This document shows positions 18,676-27,393 of a stretch of 64,000 nucleotides of DNA, piece by piece. The stretch's first letter is position 1. Each line of letters starts with the position of its first letter. The DNA is taken from assembly GCA_021773645.1 (NCBI GenBank), contig JAJFJU010000002.1:103365-167364 (forward strand). The letters run 5' to 3'. Below the pieces are notes generated by a model. That model did not search any database. It saw nothing but the letters and a program-made list of their open reading frames with translations, and was not told the DNA's origin. A program made the position numbers and the translations under genes. The DNA is from Gammaproteobacteria bacterium. Its GTDB lineage: Bacteria; Pseudomonadota; Gammaproteobacteria; HK1.

Positions 18676-19380
18676 ATGGCTGCTGAGAACGAAATTTTGT
18701 CGTACTTTGAAATGTGTCAGCGCGAGGGCACATCGCTGCAGCGCGGAATGAATTTTCGGCTGCACGGCGGTCATTCAGTAATTCTTATGTCCGTTAGACC
18801 AAATGCGCCGTACAAGGATGAGGTGCAAGAAGATGGTGCTGTGCTTATCTATGAAGGGCACGACCATCCGCGGACCCAGGAAACCCCGAACCCTAAGGCC
18901 TTGGACCAGCCCGAGTATTTACCATCTGGCAGCCTTACTGAGAACGGGAAATTCCATAATGCCGCGCAGCAATTCAAGATCGCGGAGAATGCGCCAGATC
19001 TTGTGCGCGTGTATGAGAAACTGAGGAAAGGAATTTGGAGTTACAACGGCTATTTTCATCTCGTTGATTCATGGCGAAAAAGTGACGGCACGAGAAATGT
19101 ATTCAAATTTCGCCTCGAAGCAATTGAGGAAGTTCTGGATAAAACTGCGGCCGTTGACCCGTCTTTCCAGGCAACGAAACATCGTCGCATTATCCCAACA
19201 CATATAAAGCTGGCAGTGTGGAAGCGGGATGGAGGTAAATGTACGAAGTGCGGAGCCAGAGATGAACTGCATTTTGATCACATCTTGCCCTATTCGAAAG
19301 GCGGCACCTCGTTAAAAGCAGAGAATGTTCAATTACTTTGTGCGCGGCACAATCTTCAAAAGAGTGCTCGCATCGAGTAA
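18676..19380 (+). CDS. SRA-HNH modification-dependent endonuclease (type IV restriction-like)
   Basis: Two domains are visible in 234 residues. Residues about 25-150 resemble the SRA/YDG base-flipping domain that recognises 5-methyl- or 5-hydroxymethylcytosine (GAVLIYEGHD, VRVYEKLRKG, YNGYFHLVDSW, VFKFRLEAI). Residues 181-230 form an HNH nuclease (VWKRDGGKCTKCG, DHILPYSKGG, N217, CARHN) with CxxC/CxxH zinc ligands. Such SRA-HNH enzymes (for example TagI and ScoMcrA types) cut DNA with modified cytosines and defend against modified phage genomes. No methylase or partner gene is adjacent. The gene is visibly AT-richer than its neighbours, which suggests recent transfer. ATG 18676 has no clear ribosome site, so the start is uncertain. 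Confidence 0.85.
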   Translation: MAAENEILSYFEMCQREGTSLQRGMNFRLHGGHSVILMSVRPNAPYKDEVQEDGAVLIYEGHDHPRTQETPNPKALDQPEYLPSGSLTENGKFHNAAQQFKIAENAPDLVRVYEKLRKGIWSYNGYFHLVDSWRKSDGTRNVFKFRLEAIEEVLDKTAAVDPSFQATKHRRIIPTHIKLAVWKRDGGKCTKCGARDELHFDHILPYSKGGTSLKAENVQLLCARHNLQKSARIE

Positions 19381-19458
19381 TCCACCTGAGGCTCTCAACC
19401 ACACTGACAAGAGTGCAGTGTTTCCTACTCGATGGCGCTAGCCTGGTTTGAGAAAGGG

Positions 19459-21642
19459 TTAACGGCGAGTGCGCGGCGGCAGACCCGTATGCTGGGTGAG
19501 TATCTTCTTCCCTCCAGTGCGGCGCTGGTGGGCGGTGGCCGAGTTTTTGCGCCGGGGGGCTTGGTAGACGCTGGTTTCTTCGGGCTGTTCTTTGGGGATG
19601 AGTTGGTGTTCACCGTCGCCAATGAGATTTGATCGGCCCATCTTGATCAGTGCGGCGCGCAGCAAGGGCCAGTTGTTTGAATCGTGGTAGCGCAGGAATG
19701 CCTTGTGCAGTTTGCGTTGCTCGGGGTCTTTGACGGATTCAACCGGGTCACTTTTGTAACTGACTTTTTTGAGCGGGTTTTTCGTGGTGTGGTACATGGC
19801 CGTGGCGGTGGACATGGGGGATGGATAGAAGGCTTGGACCTGATCCGCACGGAAGTCATTTTTTTTCAGCCACAGGGCGAGGTTGAGCATGTCCTCGTCG
19901 GTGGTGCCGGGATGGGCCGCGATGAAGTAGGGGATCAGGTATTGTTTTTTGCCGGCTTCTTCGGTGAATTGTTCAAATAATTTCTTGAACTGGTTATAGC
20001 TACCGATGCCCGGTTTCATCATTTTTGATAACGGGCCATTTTCGGTGTGTTCCGGCGCGATCTTCAGATAGCCGCCGACGTGATGGGTGACCAGCTCCTT
20101 GACGTATTCCGGATCTTTGACTGCGAGGTCATAGCGTAATCCGGAGGCGACCAGCACCTTTTTTACGCCCGGTAAGGCTCTGGTCTCACGGTAAAGTTGT
20201 GTCAGTGCCGAGTGGTCGGTGTTGAGGTTTGGGCAGATGCCGGGATAGACGCAACTGGGTTTTCGGCAGGCGGCTTCTATCTCACGGCTCTTGCAGGCGA
20301 TGCGATACATATTAGCGGTGGGGCCGCCGAGATCTGAGATGACGCCAGTGAAGCCCGGCACCTTGTCGCGAATATCTTTGACTTCGTTGAGGATCGAATC
20401 TTGCGAGCGGTTCTGGATAATGCGCCCCTCGTGCTCGGTGATGGAGCAGAAGGTACAACCGCCGAAACAGCCGCGCATGATATTCACCGAGAAGCGGATC
20501 ATTTCATAGGCGGGAATTTTTTTATTTTTATAGGACGGATGCGGTACGCGTTGGAAGGGCATGGCAAACACGTAGTCCATCTCGTCGGTGCTAAGCGGAA
20601 TCGGTGGCGGGTTCAACCATACGTCCTTGCCTTCATGTTGCTGTACCAATGCCCGCGCATTGCCGGGATTGGTTTCCAGATGTAGCACTCTGCTGGCATG
20701 GGCATACAGGGCCCTGTCGTTGCGCACCTTGTCGTAAGAAGGCAGGCGGATGACGGTCTTTTCCCGCTTTAGTTTCGGTGCCCTTGGATCGACGATCGCA
20801 TTACCGTTTTCATCCATGCCGAACTGCTGTGCGTTGCGGCGCTGCTGCTCGCAGTCGGAAATCTCCGGGGTGTTGATATAGGGATTGACGATGCCGTCGA
20901 TCTTGCCCGGACGGTCGATACGGCTGGAGTCGATCTCCTGAAACCCTGCCGGGGTGTCGCGGCGGATCAGGGCGGTGCCGCGTACATCGCTGATGCTTGC
21001 TATGGCCTCCCCCAGCGACAGACGGTGTGCGATCTCGGCCAGGGCGCGCTCGGCATTGCCATATAACAGCAGGTCGGCCTGGGCATCCAACAGGATGGAG
21101 CGGCGTACCTTGTCTTGCCAATAGTCGTAGTGGGCGATGCGCCTTAACGAGGCCTCGATGCCGCCGAGCAGGATCGGCACATCGGGATAGGCCTCCCGGC
21201 AACGCTGGCTGTAGACCAGAGAGCTGCGGTCCGGGCGCGCACCGCCGCGTCCACCCGGGGTGTAGGCATCATCCGAGCGTGGTTTTCGGTCGGCGGTGTA
21301 GCGGTTGATCATGGAATCCATGTTGCCGGCGGTGACCCCGAAAAACAGATTCGGTTCGCCCAGTGCCATGAACGACTCTTTGGCGTGCCAATCGGGTTGC
21401 GCGATGATGCCAACACGAAAGCCCTGGGCCTCCAGCAGCCGGCCGACGATGGCCATGCCGAAGGAGGGCTGGTCCACGTAGGCATCGCCGGTGACGATGA
21501 TGACGTCGCAGCTATCCCAGCCGAGCGCATCCATTTCCGCCCGCGACATGGGCAGGAAATCGGCGGTGCCATAACACTCGGCCCAGTACTTCGGGTAGTC
21601 GTAGAGGGCGGTCTTGGCTTTGGGGATGGTAATCGTGTTCAT
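19459..21642 (-). CDS. ygiQ: YgiQ-family radical SAM protein
   Basis: The 727-residue protein matches E. coli YgiQ along its length: an N-terminal cobalamin-binding-like domain ([33 protein letters not shown]), then the radical SAM core with [10 protein letters not shown] as the CX3CX2C cluster motif, and a C-terminal extension ([10 protein letters not shown]). The function of the family is not firmly known. Start ATG 21642 (MNTITIP) fits the E. coli N-terminus; an upstream in-frame start would add about 56 residues not found in relatives. It is divergent from the two-component operon across about 150 bp that carries a GTAAG box. Confidence 0.93.
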   Translation of the reverse strand: MNTITIPKAKTALYDYPKYWAECYGTADFLPMSRAEMDALGWDSCDVIIVTGDAYVDQPSFGMAIVGRLLEAQGFRVGIIAQPDWHAKESFMALGEPNLFFGVTAGNMDSMINRYTADRKPRSDDAYTPGGRGGARPDRSSLVYSQRCREAYPDVPILLGGIEASLRRIAHYDYWQDKVRRSILLDAQADLLLYGNAERALAEIAHRLSLGEAIASISDVRGTALIRRDTPAGFQEIDSSRIDRPGKIDGIVNPYINTPEISDCEQQRRNAQQFGMDENGNAIVDPRAPKLKREKTVIRLPSYDKVRNDRALYAHASRVLHLETNPGNARALVQQHEGKDVWLNPPPIPLSTDEMDYVFAMPFQRVPHPSYKNKKIPAYEMIRFSVNIMRGCFGGCTFCSITEHEGRIIQNRSQDSILNEVKDIRDKVPGFTGVISDLGGPTANMYRIACKSREIEAACRKPSCVYPGICPNLNTDHSALTQLYRETRALPGVKKVLVASGLRYDLAVKDPEYVKELVTHHVGGYLKIAPEHTENGPLSKMMKPGIGSYNQFKKLFEQFTEEAGKKQYLIPYFIAAHPGTTDEDMLNLALWLKKNDFRADQVQAFYPSPMSTATAMYHTTKNPLKKVSYKSDPVESVKDPEQRKLHKAFLRYHDSNNWPLLRAALIKMGRSNLIGDGEHQLIPKEQPEETSVYQAPRRKNSATAHQRRTGGKKILTQHTGLPPRTRR

Positions 21643-21707
21643 GGAGGATACTTCTGGGTTTTTCATTACGTGTCTGCATGGATACAGCCGAGGGCTGAAC
21701 CGGATGC

Positions 21708-21739
21708 GTAAGCTTTCGGTAAGTGTTGTTGGGTAGATT
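21708..21739 (+). promoter_or_regulatory. GTAAG-N6-GTAAG operator with -10-like element before the DUF6134/RR/HK operon
   Basis: GTAAG at 21708-21712 and 21719-21723 are tandem half-sites with 11-bp period (one helix turn), as expected for an OmpR-family dimer. TAGATT, a -10-like hexamer, follows exactly 10 nt after the second half-site (21734-21739). The same arrangement recurs at 24549. BqsR-type regulators bind TTAAG-N6-TTAAG, which is a close analogue. Autoregulation by the regulator encoded downstream is an inference. Confidence 0.6.
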
Positions 21740-21792
21740 ATGCGCGCGAAGTAGGGAAAAAGCCTAAATGAGGGCGGTTTAGAGGTGAACTT

Positions 21793-22452
21793 GTGAATAA
21801 ATTCAAGCAATTATTTGCGGTGCTGGCTCTTTTAGCGCCTTTTCTTCCCCTAATTTCTGATGCTCAAGCGGCCGGTATACCCGACTCCGGGGTACTTTCC
21901 TTTACGGTAATGCGCAAGGGAGCGGAGATTGGCACTCACACCATTCGTTTTAAGCAGCGGGGTGGGGAGCTGGCGGTGGATATTGCCACGGACATTAACG
22001 TAAAGATCTTCCTGGGGATTTCGGTTTACCACTTCAAGCATCAGGGGCAAGAGCGCTGGCGTGATGGTGCCTTGGTGGCACTCGCTTCCACCACCGATGA
22101 TGACGGTGCCGAGCATCAACTACAGGTGCTATTCGATGGTGGTGCGCTGAAGGTCGAAAGTGGTGAACGCCAGCAGCTAAGCGCAGCGGATATCATGCCG
22201 GCGAGCCTGTGGAATGTTGAACTGGTAAAGCGTGGTCTGTTACTTAACACGCTGGATGGTCGTGAGATGAGGATATATGTTGCCGAGCAGGGTCTTGAGT
22301 CCATTGAGGTGATGGGGGATACCGTGGAAGCTCGCCACTATGTGGTTAGCGGTGGCTTGGAGCGGGAGCTTTGGTACGATGCCAAGGGTGTGCTGGTGCA
22401 GTACAAGCTCCGGGGGAATGATGACTCCGAGGTCCTCTACGTTCTCAATTGA
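21793..22452 (+). CDS. DUF6134-family secreted protein
   Basis: The 219-residue protein has an N-terminal signal peptide (about residues 1-26, cleavage near AQA-AG) and then beta-rich sequence with no catalytic motif that I recognise. It resembles DUF6134 proteins, which are of unknown function. The start is GTG 21793 with AGAGG about 7 nt upstream. It is the first gene of an operon with a response regulator (14 nt later) and a histidine kinase, so it may be a periplasmic partner or target of that pair. Confidence 0.7.
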   Translation: MNKFKQLFAVLALLAPFLPLISDAQAAGIPDSGVLSFTVMRKGAEIGTHTIRFKQRGGELAVDIATDINVKIFLGISVYHFKHQGQERWRDGALVALASTTDDDGAEHQLQVLFDGGALKVESGERQQLSAADIMPASLWNVELVKRGLLLNTLDGREMRIYVAEQGLESIEVMGDTVEARHYVVSGGLERELWYDAKGVLVQYKLRGNDDSEVLYVLN

Positions 22453-22466
22453 GTATCGAATGAAAT

Positions 22467-23135
22467 ATGCGGATTTTACTGATTGAGGATAACCGGCGAC
22501 TGAGCGAATTTATTACGCAAGGTCTGAAGCTGGAGGGGATGGCGGTTGATTGCTTCGGCACGGTCAAGGATGGACTGGCAGCGTTAACCACGGTGAGCTA
22601 TGACGCGGTGATTCTCGACCTTGGCCTACCCGATGGCGATGGCATGGAGGTGCTGCGGCAGGGTCGTAGTCAGGGTGTACAAGCACCGGTCTTGGTGCTG
22701 ACGGCACGGGATGGCATCAAGGATCGGGTGGATGGCCTGAATGCTGGGGCCGATGATTATCTTGCCAAGCCCTTTGCTATGGAGGAGCTGCTAGCGCGCC
22801 TCAAGGCGTTGATGCGTCGCCCCGGGAGTGCGCTAGGGGCCACCCTGGAGCTCGCTAATATTCGCTTTGACACCATCGCCCGCGAGGTGCAAATCGACGG
22901 CCAAGTGATTTCCATGCCCCGCCGCGAGCTGGATCTGCTGGAGCATCTATTGCGGCGCGCAGGCCGGGTGGTGCCCAAGCAATGGCTGGAAGATGAACTC
23001 TATGCCTACGGAGAGGAAGTGGCCTCCAATAGTATTGAAGTAGCTATCCACCGGTTGCGCAAACGCCTTGATGGCGCTACTGCCAGTGCCCGTATTCATA
23101 CCCTGCGTGGCGTTGGCTATCTGATCCAAGCATGA
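22467..23135 (+). CDS. OmpR-family response regulator
   Basis: The 222-residue protein has a receiver domain with phospho-acceptor Asp in DAVILDLGLPDGDGM (about residue 51) and the conserved Lys in DDYLAKPFAMEELLAR. A winged-helix DNA-binding domain (REVQIDGQ, RRELDLLEHLLRR, LEVAIHRLRKRL-type ending) follows. It belongs to the QseB/TctD/PmrA-like group. Its stop overlaps the kinase ATG by 4 nt. GTAAG direct repeats at 21708 and 24549 are its likely binding sites (inference). Confidence 0.93.
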   Translation: MRILLIEDNRRLSEFITQGLKLEGMAVDCFGTVKDGLAALTTVSYDAVILDLGLPDGDGMEVLRQGRSQGVQAPVLVLTARDGIKDRVDGLNAGADDYLAKPFAMEELLARLKALMRRPGSALGATLELANIRFDTIAREVQIDGQVISMPRRELDLLEHLLRRAGRVVPKQWLEDELYAYGEEVASNSIEVAIHRLRKRLDGATASARIHTLRGVGYLIQA

Positions 23136-24499
23136 GTGTTCCCACTAACATGGTCAGATCATCGCTACTCAGCAAGGTCTTTTTGCGCGTTGGCCTCACC
23201 ATGTTTGCTGCTGTCGTCCTGGTAGTTGTCATTCTGGTGGTCGAATTCATGATCCATATGGATACCTTGCACGACCGCTCGCTTAACGGTCAGGCAGGGG
23301 ACATCGCTCGCCATCTCAATGTTAATGCCGAGGGAGACATTACGGTTTCGCTGCCAACAACCCTTGCTCGTGCTTATCAACGGAAGGATGCCCAATACCA
23401 TTATGTGGTGGTCGATGAGCAGGGCCAGGTATTGGCGGCTTCACCGGGTATCTCTGTACCTCTTCATAGGGATGATCTAGAGACAGATTCTCCGGTCAGT
23501 TATTTCAAGTTTATTGATCCCAATTCTGGCTATCAGCACAACGGCGCCAGTCTGCGTCACGAAACGGCCTTGGGGACGGTATATATACAGGTGCAACAGG
23601 ATATTGAGCATGATGATGTGCTGGTCGACAGCTTTCTGGATGAGCTGGGAGAGGAAGTCTTGTGGATCCTGCTGCTGATCTTTGGCGCCATATTGGCAGT
23701 CACTTTTTTTACCCTACGGAATGCCTTGGCACCCCTTCATCGAGTTTCCGCGCACGCGGCGGCTATAGGTCCCTCTACTCTTGACCAGCGCTTGCCCATG
23801 GAGGATGTGCCCGCGGAGATTCATCCCCTGCTGCTGGCCGTCAATAGCAGCCTGGACCGCCTGCAAATGGGCTTTCAGCAACAGCAGCGCTTTGTTGCCG
23901 ATGCTGCCCATGAGATCCGTACCCCCATTGCTATCTTGCGGGCTCATCTCGGTTCGTTGGAGCTCGAATCGGGCAAAACACTGGAACGGGATCTGGGCAA
24001 TCTGGAACGGGTTGTTTCGCAGTTACTCAAGCTCGCGCAGGTGGATAGTTTTGTCATCGGCAACGGTGAAAAGGCCGAGCTGAACACGGTTGCAGTAAAT
24101 GCGGCGGCGCTGATGGGGCCCATTGCCATTGCGGCGGGCAAGAGTATTGCGGTAACGGGTGACACCCAATGCTCCATTGTGGGCGATGCAGATGTGTTGG
24201 AGGTGGCGGTACGTAATCTTATTGAGAATGCGCTTAATCACTCGCCCGAGGACAGTGAGATCGAGATCCAGGTCACCAATGGGCCTCAAATTCGCGTATT
24301 GGATCGAGGTCCGGGTGTTGCCGCAGCGGATCGTGAGCATATTTTCGATCGCTTCTGGCGCAAGGACCGTAGCCAGGCAAGTGGTGCCGGTTTGGGGTTG
24401 GCCATCGTCAGTCGCATAGCCGCCCTGCATGATGCCACTATCACGGTGGAGGATCGGCCCGATGGTGGCGCCATCTTTGTGCTCACCTTTCGTGAATAG
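23132..24499 (+). CDS. Sensor histidine kinase (QseC/TctE-like)
   Basis: The 455-residue kinase has a first transmembrane helix near residues 15-42, a periplasmic sensor region of about 130 residues, a second helix near residues 180-200, a HAMP linker, the H-box VADAAHEIRTPI, and ATPase boxes N (NLIENALNHS), G1 (VLDRGPGVA) and G2 (GAGLGLAIV). The periplasmic part has no recognisable ligand domain. It is the cognate partner of the response regulator with which it overlaps (ATGA). The signal is unknown; the haem proteins downstream suggest a redox or copper cue, which is only inference. Confidence 0.93.
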   Translation: MSVPTNMVRSSLLSKVFLRVGLTMFAAVVLVVVILVVEFMIHMDTLHDRSLNGQAGDIARHLNVNAEGDITVSLPTTLARAYQRKDAQYHYVVVDEQGQVLAASPGISVPLHRDDLETDSPVSYFKFIDPNSGYQHNGASLRHETALGTVYIQVQQDIEHDDVLVDSFLDELGEEVLWILLLIFGAILAVTFFTLRNALAPLHRVSAHAAAIGPSTLDQRLPMEDVPAEIHPLLLAVNSSLDRLQMGFQQQQRFVADAAHEIRTPIAILRAHLGSLELESGKTLERDLGNLERVVSQLLKLAQVDSFVIGNGEKAELNTVAVNAAALMGPIAIAAGKSIAVTGDTQCSIVGDADVLEVAVRNLIENALNHSPEDSEIEIQVTNGPQIRVLDRGPGVAAADREHIFDRFWRKDRSQASGAGLGLAIVSRIAALHDATITVEDRPDGGAIFVLTFRE

Positions 24500-24548
24500 T
24501 CCAGATTGTGCCTCAGTCGATGCTTTCCGACGTATACCCTCCCTGATT

Positions 24549-24580
24549 GTAAGGAAGCTGTAAGGCCCCACTGCAATAGT
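24549..24580 (+). promoter_or_regulatory. GTAAG-N6-GTAAG operator with -10-like element before the seven-gene operon
   Basis: GTAAG at 24549-24553 and 24560-24564 lie in TGTAAGG repeats with an 11-bp period. AATAGT (24575-24580) follows 10 nt after the second half-site as a -10-like hexamer. Spacing and motif match the box at 21708. No good -35 hexamer is present, which fits an activator-dependent promoter. The first gene starts at 24612. Confidence 0.62.
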
Positions 24581-24611
24581 TTGCCCATCACATTATTTGC
24601 GGGGTTGGGCA

Positions 24612-25184
24612 ATGTATATCCAGTTGGTAAATCGCAAGCATCTGGCGCGGGATGCAGTAGAGCGTTTGATTCTTAGTGTCTATGCGCGTCGCTATGGTGC
24701 CTGGCTAACGCAGCTTCCAGAGCAGTTGGCGGCAGTATTTAGCGACACTGGCAGGCCCGTTTGTGCTGCCGGTATTCGCACGGCTAGCAACGGCTTCTTT
24801 TCCGAGTGCTATCTGGATTGGCCGGTGGAGGATTGCATTGCCATACGGCTGGGTAAGTCGGTTGATCGGGAGCGGGTGCTAGAGGTCACGAACCTGGCAG
24901 GCAGTGGTGGCTTCGTTCGGGCCCTGCTGGCTTTCATCAATGATTATGGTGTGCAGGCGGGGATGCAGTGGGGACTGTGTACCGTAACCTCCGCAGTGGG
25001 ATGCCAGCTGGATCTCAGTGCCAGCACGATACTGGATTTGGGGGCAGCGGTGGCAACCCGTGTGTCCAGACCGACGGCCTGGGGAAATTACTACGAGCAC
25101 CAACCCCGGGTCTGCGCAGTATCGATTAGCGCGAACAATCCTGTAGCCACGGTTATTTCCGGCCTCAAGCGCCGCACTGCTTAG
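24612..25184 (+). CDS. Thermostable hemolysin-family protein (GNAT-like fold)
   Basis: The 190-residue protein matches the thermostable hemolysin family (delta-VPH-like, PF12261). Shared features include LEVTNLAG (the VEVxNLA signature), TVTSAVGCQLD and the C-terminal TAWGNYYEHQPRVCA segment. Members are named after a Vibrio hemolysin, but the sequence resembles GNAT/autoinducer-synthase-like acyltransferases, so the hemolysin name may not describe its role. No signal peptide is present. ATG 24612 is preferred over an in-frame TTG at 24597. It begins an operon with cytochromes, an AMP ligase, a haem-oxygenase-like protein and an SDR. Confidence 0.78.
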   Translation: MYIQLVNRKHLARDAVERLILSVYARRYGAWLTQLPEQLAAVFSDTGRPVCAAGIRTASNGFFSECYLDWPVEDCIAIRLGKSVDRERVLEVTNLAGSGGFVRALLAFINDYGVQAGMQWGLCTVTSAVGCQLDLSASTILDLGAAVATRVSRPTAWGNYYEHQPRVCAVSISANNPVATVISGLKRRTA

Positions 25185-25193
25185 CCCGCTTCC

Positions 25194-26342
25194 ATGCGTC
25201 ATAACAAGACTTCCGGTGCGCCCATCACCGGGCCACAGCGGAGGGTGCGGGTGTGGGATCTGCCCACCCGTCTATTCCATTGGTTGTTGGTGTTGTTGGC
25301 GAGCATTGGCGTGGCCAGTGCTTATCTGGCGCCGGAGTGGTGGATGGACCTGCATATTGGGGCCGGCTACGGCGTGGTGCTGTTGATCGTATTTCGCCTA
25401 GTTTGGGGGATCTACGGCTCCGAATACAGCCGCATCGGTAATTTCTCCTATAGCCCCGCGGAGACCTTTCGCCATTTGCACGGCCTGGCAATGCTGCGCC
25501 CGGCCCATTATCTCGGTCACAACCCCACCGGCGCGCTGATGGTTTTTGCCCTGTTCCTGGTACTGGTCGGCATCACGCTGAGTGGCTTGCTGGCTCTGGG
25601 TGGAGAGGAAAATCAGGGGCCGCTGGCTGGCATCACTTCTTTCCAGATCGGTGATGTTGCCAAAGACATCCATGCCTATCTGGTTCTCGGCCTTGGGGTC
25701 ATGGTGTTCGCACACTTGTTGGGGGTGATCGCGGAGAGTGTGCTGCATCGCGAAAATCTGCCCCGCTCCATGATCAGCGGCTTTAAGTCGTTGCCCGAGG
25801 GCTTGGCGCATCCGCCGGCGCGCGAGGCACAGCTGGGTGCGGTAGCCCTGAGCATCGCTGTCTTTGGACTTAGTGCCGCGGGGATCCTCGGTTTGCTGGG
25901 CCGTATGCCACCCACCGGCCTGCAGGCCCTGCCAGCAAATGAAAATTTCCAGACGGAGTGCGCTGATTGCCACCAGATCTTTCACCCCAGCCTGTTACCC
26001 GCACCATCCTGGCAGGGGCTAATGGCCAATCTCGAAGATCACTTCGGAGAGGATGCCAGCCTTGATGAGGAAACCAGCAAAGACATTGCCAGCTACCTGC
26101 GGAGCTATGCCAGTGAGGGTTGGGATACCGAGGCGGCGAATCGTTTACGCCAAGTCTCAGCCAATGCCCCCTGGCAGATCACCGCTAGCCCGTACTGGGT
26201 GCGTAAACACGACGACATTTTACCGGGCCTGTTTGCCCGTGAGGATATTGGTAGCAAGAGTAATTGTGCCGCCTGTCATGCCGATGCGAATAGTGGTCAT
26301 TTTGACGATCAGATGATCAACACCATGGAGAAACAAAAATGA
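25194..26342 (+). CDS. Cytochrome b561-domain / DHC diheme cytochrome c fusion
   Basis: The first ~200 residues form a four-helix cytochrome b561-type membrane domain (VWDLPTRLFHWLLV, HIGAGYGVVL, conserved His). A fifth hydrophobic helix precedes a periplasmic diheme cytochrome c (DHC) domain with CADCH and CAACH. It can shuttle electrons from the membrane quinone pool to periplasmic haem proteins. The DHC half parallels the stand-alone DHC two genes later (both contain DHFGEDASLD), so the domain was duplicated. It starts 9 nt after the hemolysin-family gene and overlaps the next gene by 4 nt. Confidence 0.9.
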   Translation: MRHNKTSGAPITGPQRRVRVWDLPTRLFHWLLVLLASIGVASAYLAPEWWMDLHIGAGYGVVLLIVFRLVWGIYGSEYSRIGNFSYSPAETFRHLHGLAMLRPAHYLGHNPTGALMVFALFLVLVGITLSGLLALGGEENQGPLAGITSFQIGDVAKDIHAYLVLGLGVMVFAHLLGVIAESVLHRENLPRSMISGFKSLPEGLAHPPAREAQLGAVALSIAVFGLSAAGILGLLGRMPPTGLQALPANENFQTECADCHQIFHPSLLPAPSWQGLMANLEDHFGEDASLDEETSKDIASYLRSYASEGWDTEAANRLRQVSANAPWQITASPYWVRKHDDILPGLFAREDIGSKSNCAACHADANSGHFDDQMINTMEKQK

Positions 26343-26755
26343 ATAAAACTACGATGCTGGCTTTGACCGCCTTACTGGCAGTGCAACTGCCGGTTCAGGC
26401 AAACCCGGCTCGCGATGCCATTCTGGCGGGCTTTGCCGCCCAGGCCAAGGCTGCAGACGCTACCTTCACCGCCTTTTCTGCGGAGCGGGGAAAGCGCTTG
26501 TTTCTGGATCAGCATGCGGGTGGCAAGCCGAAAACTCCGGCATGCACCTCCTGCCACAGCAAGGACCCTCTAGCCAATGGAAAAACCCGGGCCGGCAAGG
26601 TCATCAAGCCCATTGCCGTTTCCAAAAATCCCGCCCGTTTCACCAAGGTTAAAAAGGTCGCCAAATGGTTTCGACGTAACTGCAAAAGTGTCCTTGGGCG
26701 CGAATGCAGTGCCGTGGAAAAGGGTGATTTCATAACGTATATGCAGAGCCAATAG
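26339..26755 (+). CDS. DUF1924/SHP-like c-type cytochrome
   Basis: The 138-residue periplasmic cytochrome has a signal peptide (cleavage near VQA-NP), a single CTSCH haem site and the DUF1924 pattern (FSAERGKRLFLDQH, WFRRNCKSVLGREC with two further Cys). It resembles the Sphaeroides haem protein (SHP), an oxygen/NO-binding monohaem cytochrome usually encoded beside DHC and a cytochrome b. It therefore probably takes electrons from the b561-DHC protein and reacts with a small ligand. The substrate is unknown. Confidence 0.88.
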   Translation: MNKTTMLALTALLAVQLPVQANPARDAILAGFAAQAKAADATFTAFSAERGKRLFLDQHAGGKPKTPACTSCHSKDPLANGKTRAGKVIKPIAVSKNPARFTKVKKVAKWFRRNCKSVLGRECSAVEKGDFITYMQSQ

Positions 26756-26764
26756 GTGACGATG

Positions 26765-27352
26765 ATGAAAAAATTAATTGTGATGATGACCCTGCTGGCG
26801 CCACTGGCCGCACCGGTGCAGGCAGAGCGCTTTCCACCCATCAACAATGCCGAGGTGAAGAGCGAATGCGGCGAATGCCATATGGCCTATTTTCCACAGA
26901 TGCTGCCGCGCAAATCCTGGCAGCGGATCTTTGGCGAGTTGGGCGATCACTTTGGTGAGGATGCGAGCCTCGATGACAAGACCTTGAGTTCGTTACGGAC
27001 TTATTACCTTAACAACGCGTCGGATGTCAGTGATTTACGTGCGGCGCACAAATGGCAGCAGGGTTTGTCTGCAGGCCAGGCGCCGGAGCGCATCACCACC
27101 GCTCCTCGCTTTCTGCGTAAACATGATGAGCTGAGCCCCCGGGTCTGGTCTGACCCAGAGGTTAATTCCAAGGCCAACTGTGGTGCCTGCCATACCAATG
27201 TCGCCACCACCGGTGATTTTGATGAAGACCGTATGGAAAAAAACTGGGAAGGCGGATTCGTGGACAAGGTGAAGTCTTTTTTTGGCGGCAGGGAGCACCA
27301 CGAAGAGGAAGAACGCCATGGCAAAAGAGGTCATCACAAAGATCCCGATTAA
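26765..27352 (+). CDS. Diheme cytochrome c (DHC family)
   Basis: This periplasmic protein of 195 residues has a signal peptide and the haem sites CGECH and CGACH, as in DHC, the usual electron donor to SHP. The segment DHFGEDASLDDKTL repeats that of the fused DHC domain upstream. The C-terminus is unusually rich in His/Glu/Lys (EHHEEEERHGKRGHHKD), possibly a metal-binding tail. ATG 26765 gives a normal signal peptide; ATG 26762 and GTG 26756 are alternatives. Confidence 0.9.
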   Translation: MKKLIVMMTLLAPLAAPVQAERFPPINNAEVKSECGECHMAYFPQMLPRKSWQRIFGELGDHFGEDASLDDKTLSSLRTYYLNNASDVSDLRAAHKWQQGLSAGQAPERITTAPRFLRKHDELSPRVWSDPEVNSKANCGACHTNVATTGDFDEDRMEKNWEGGFVDKVKSFFGGREHHEEEERHGKRGHHKDPD

Positions 27353-27393
27353 AGGACTTACGGCAATAGCCTTGTTCATATCAGGAAACATCT

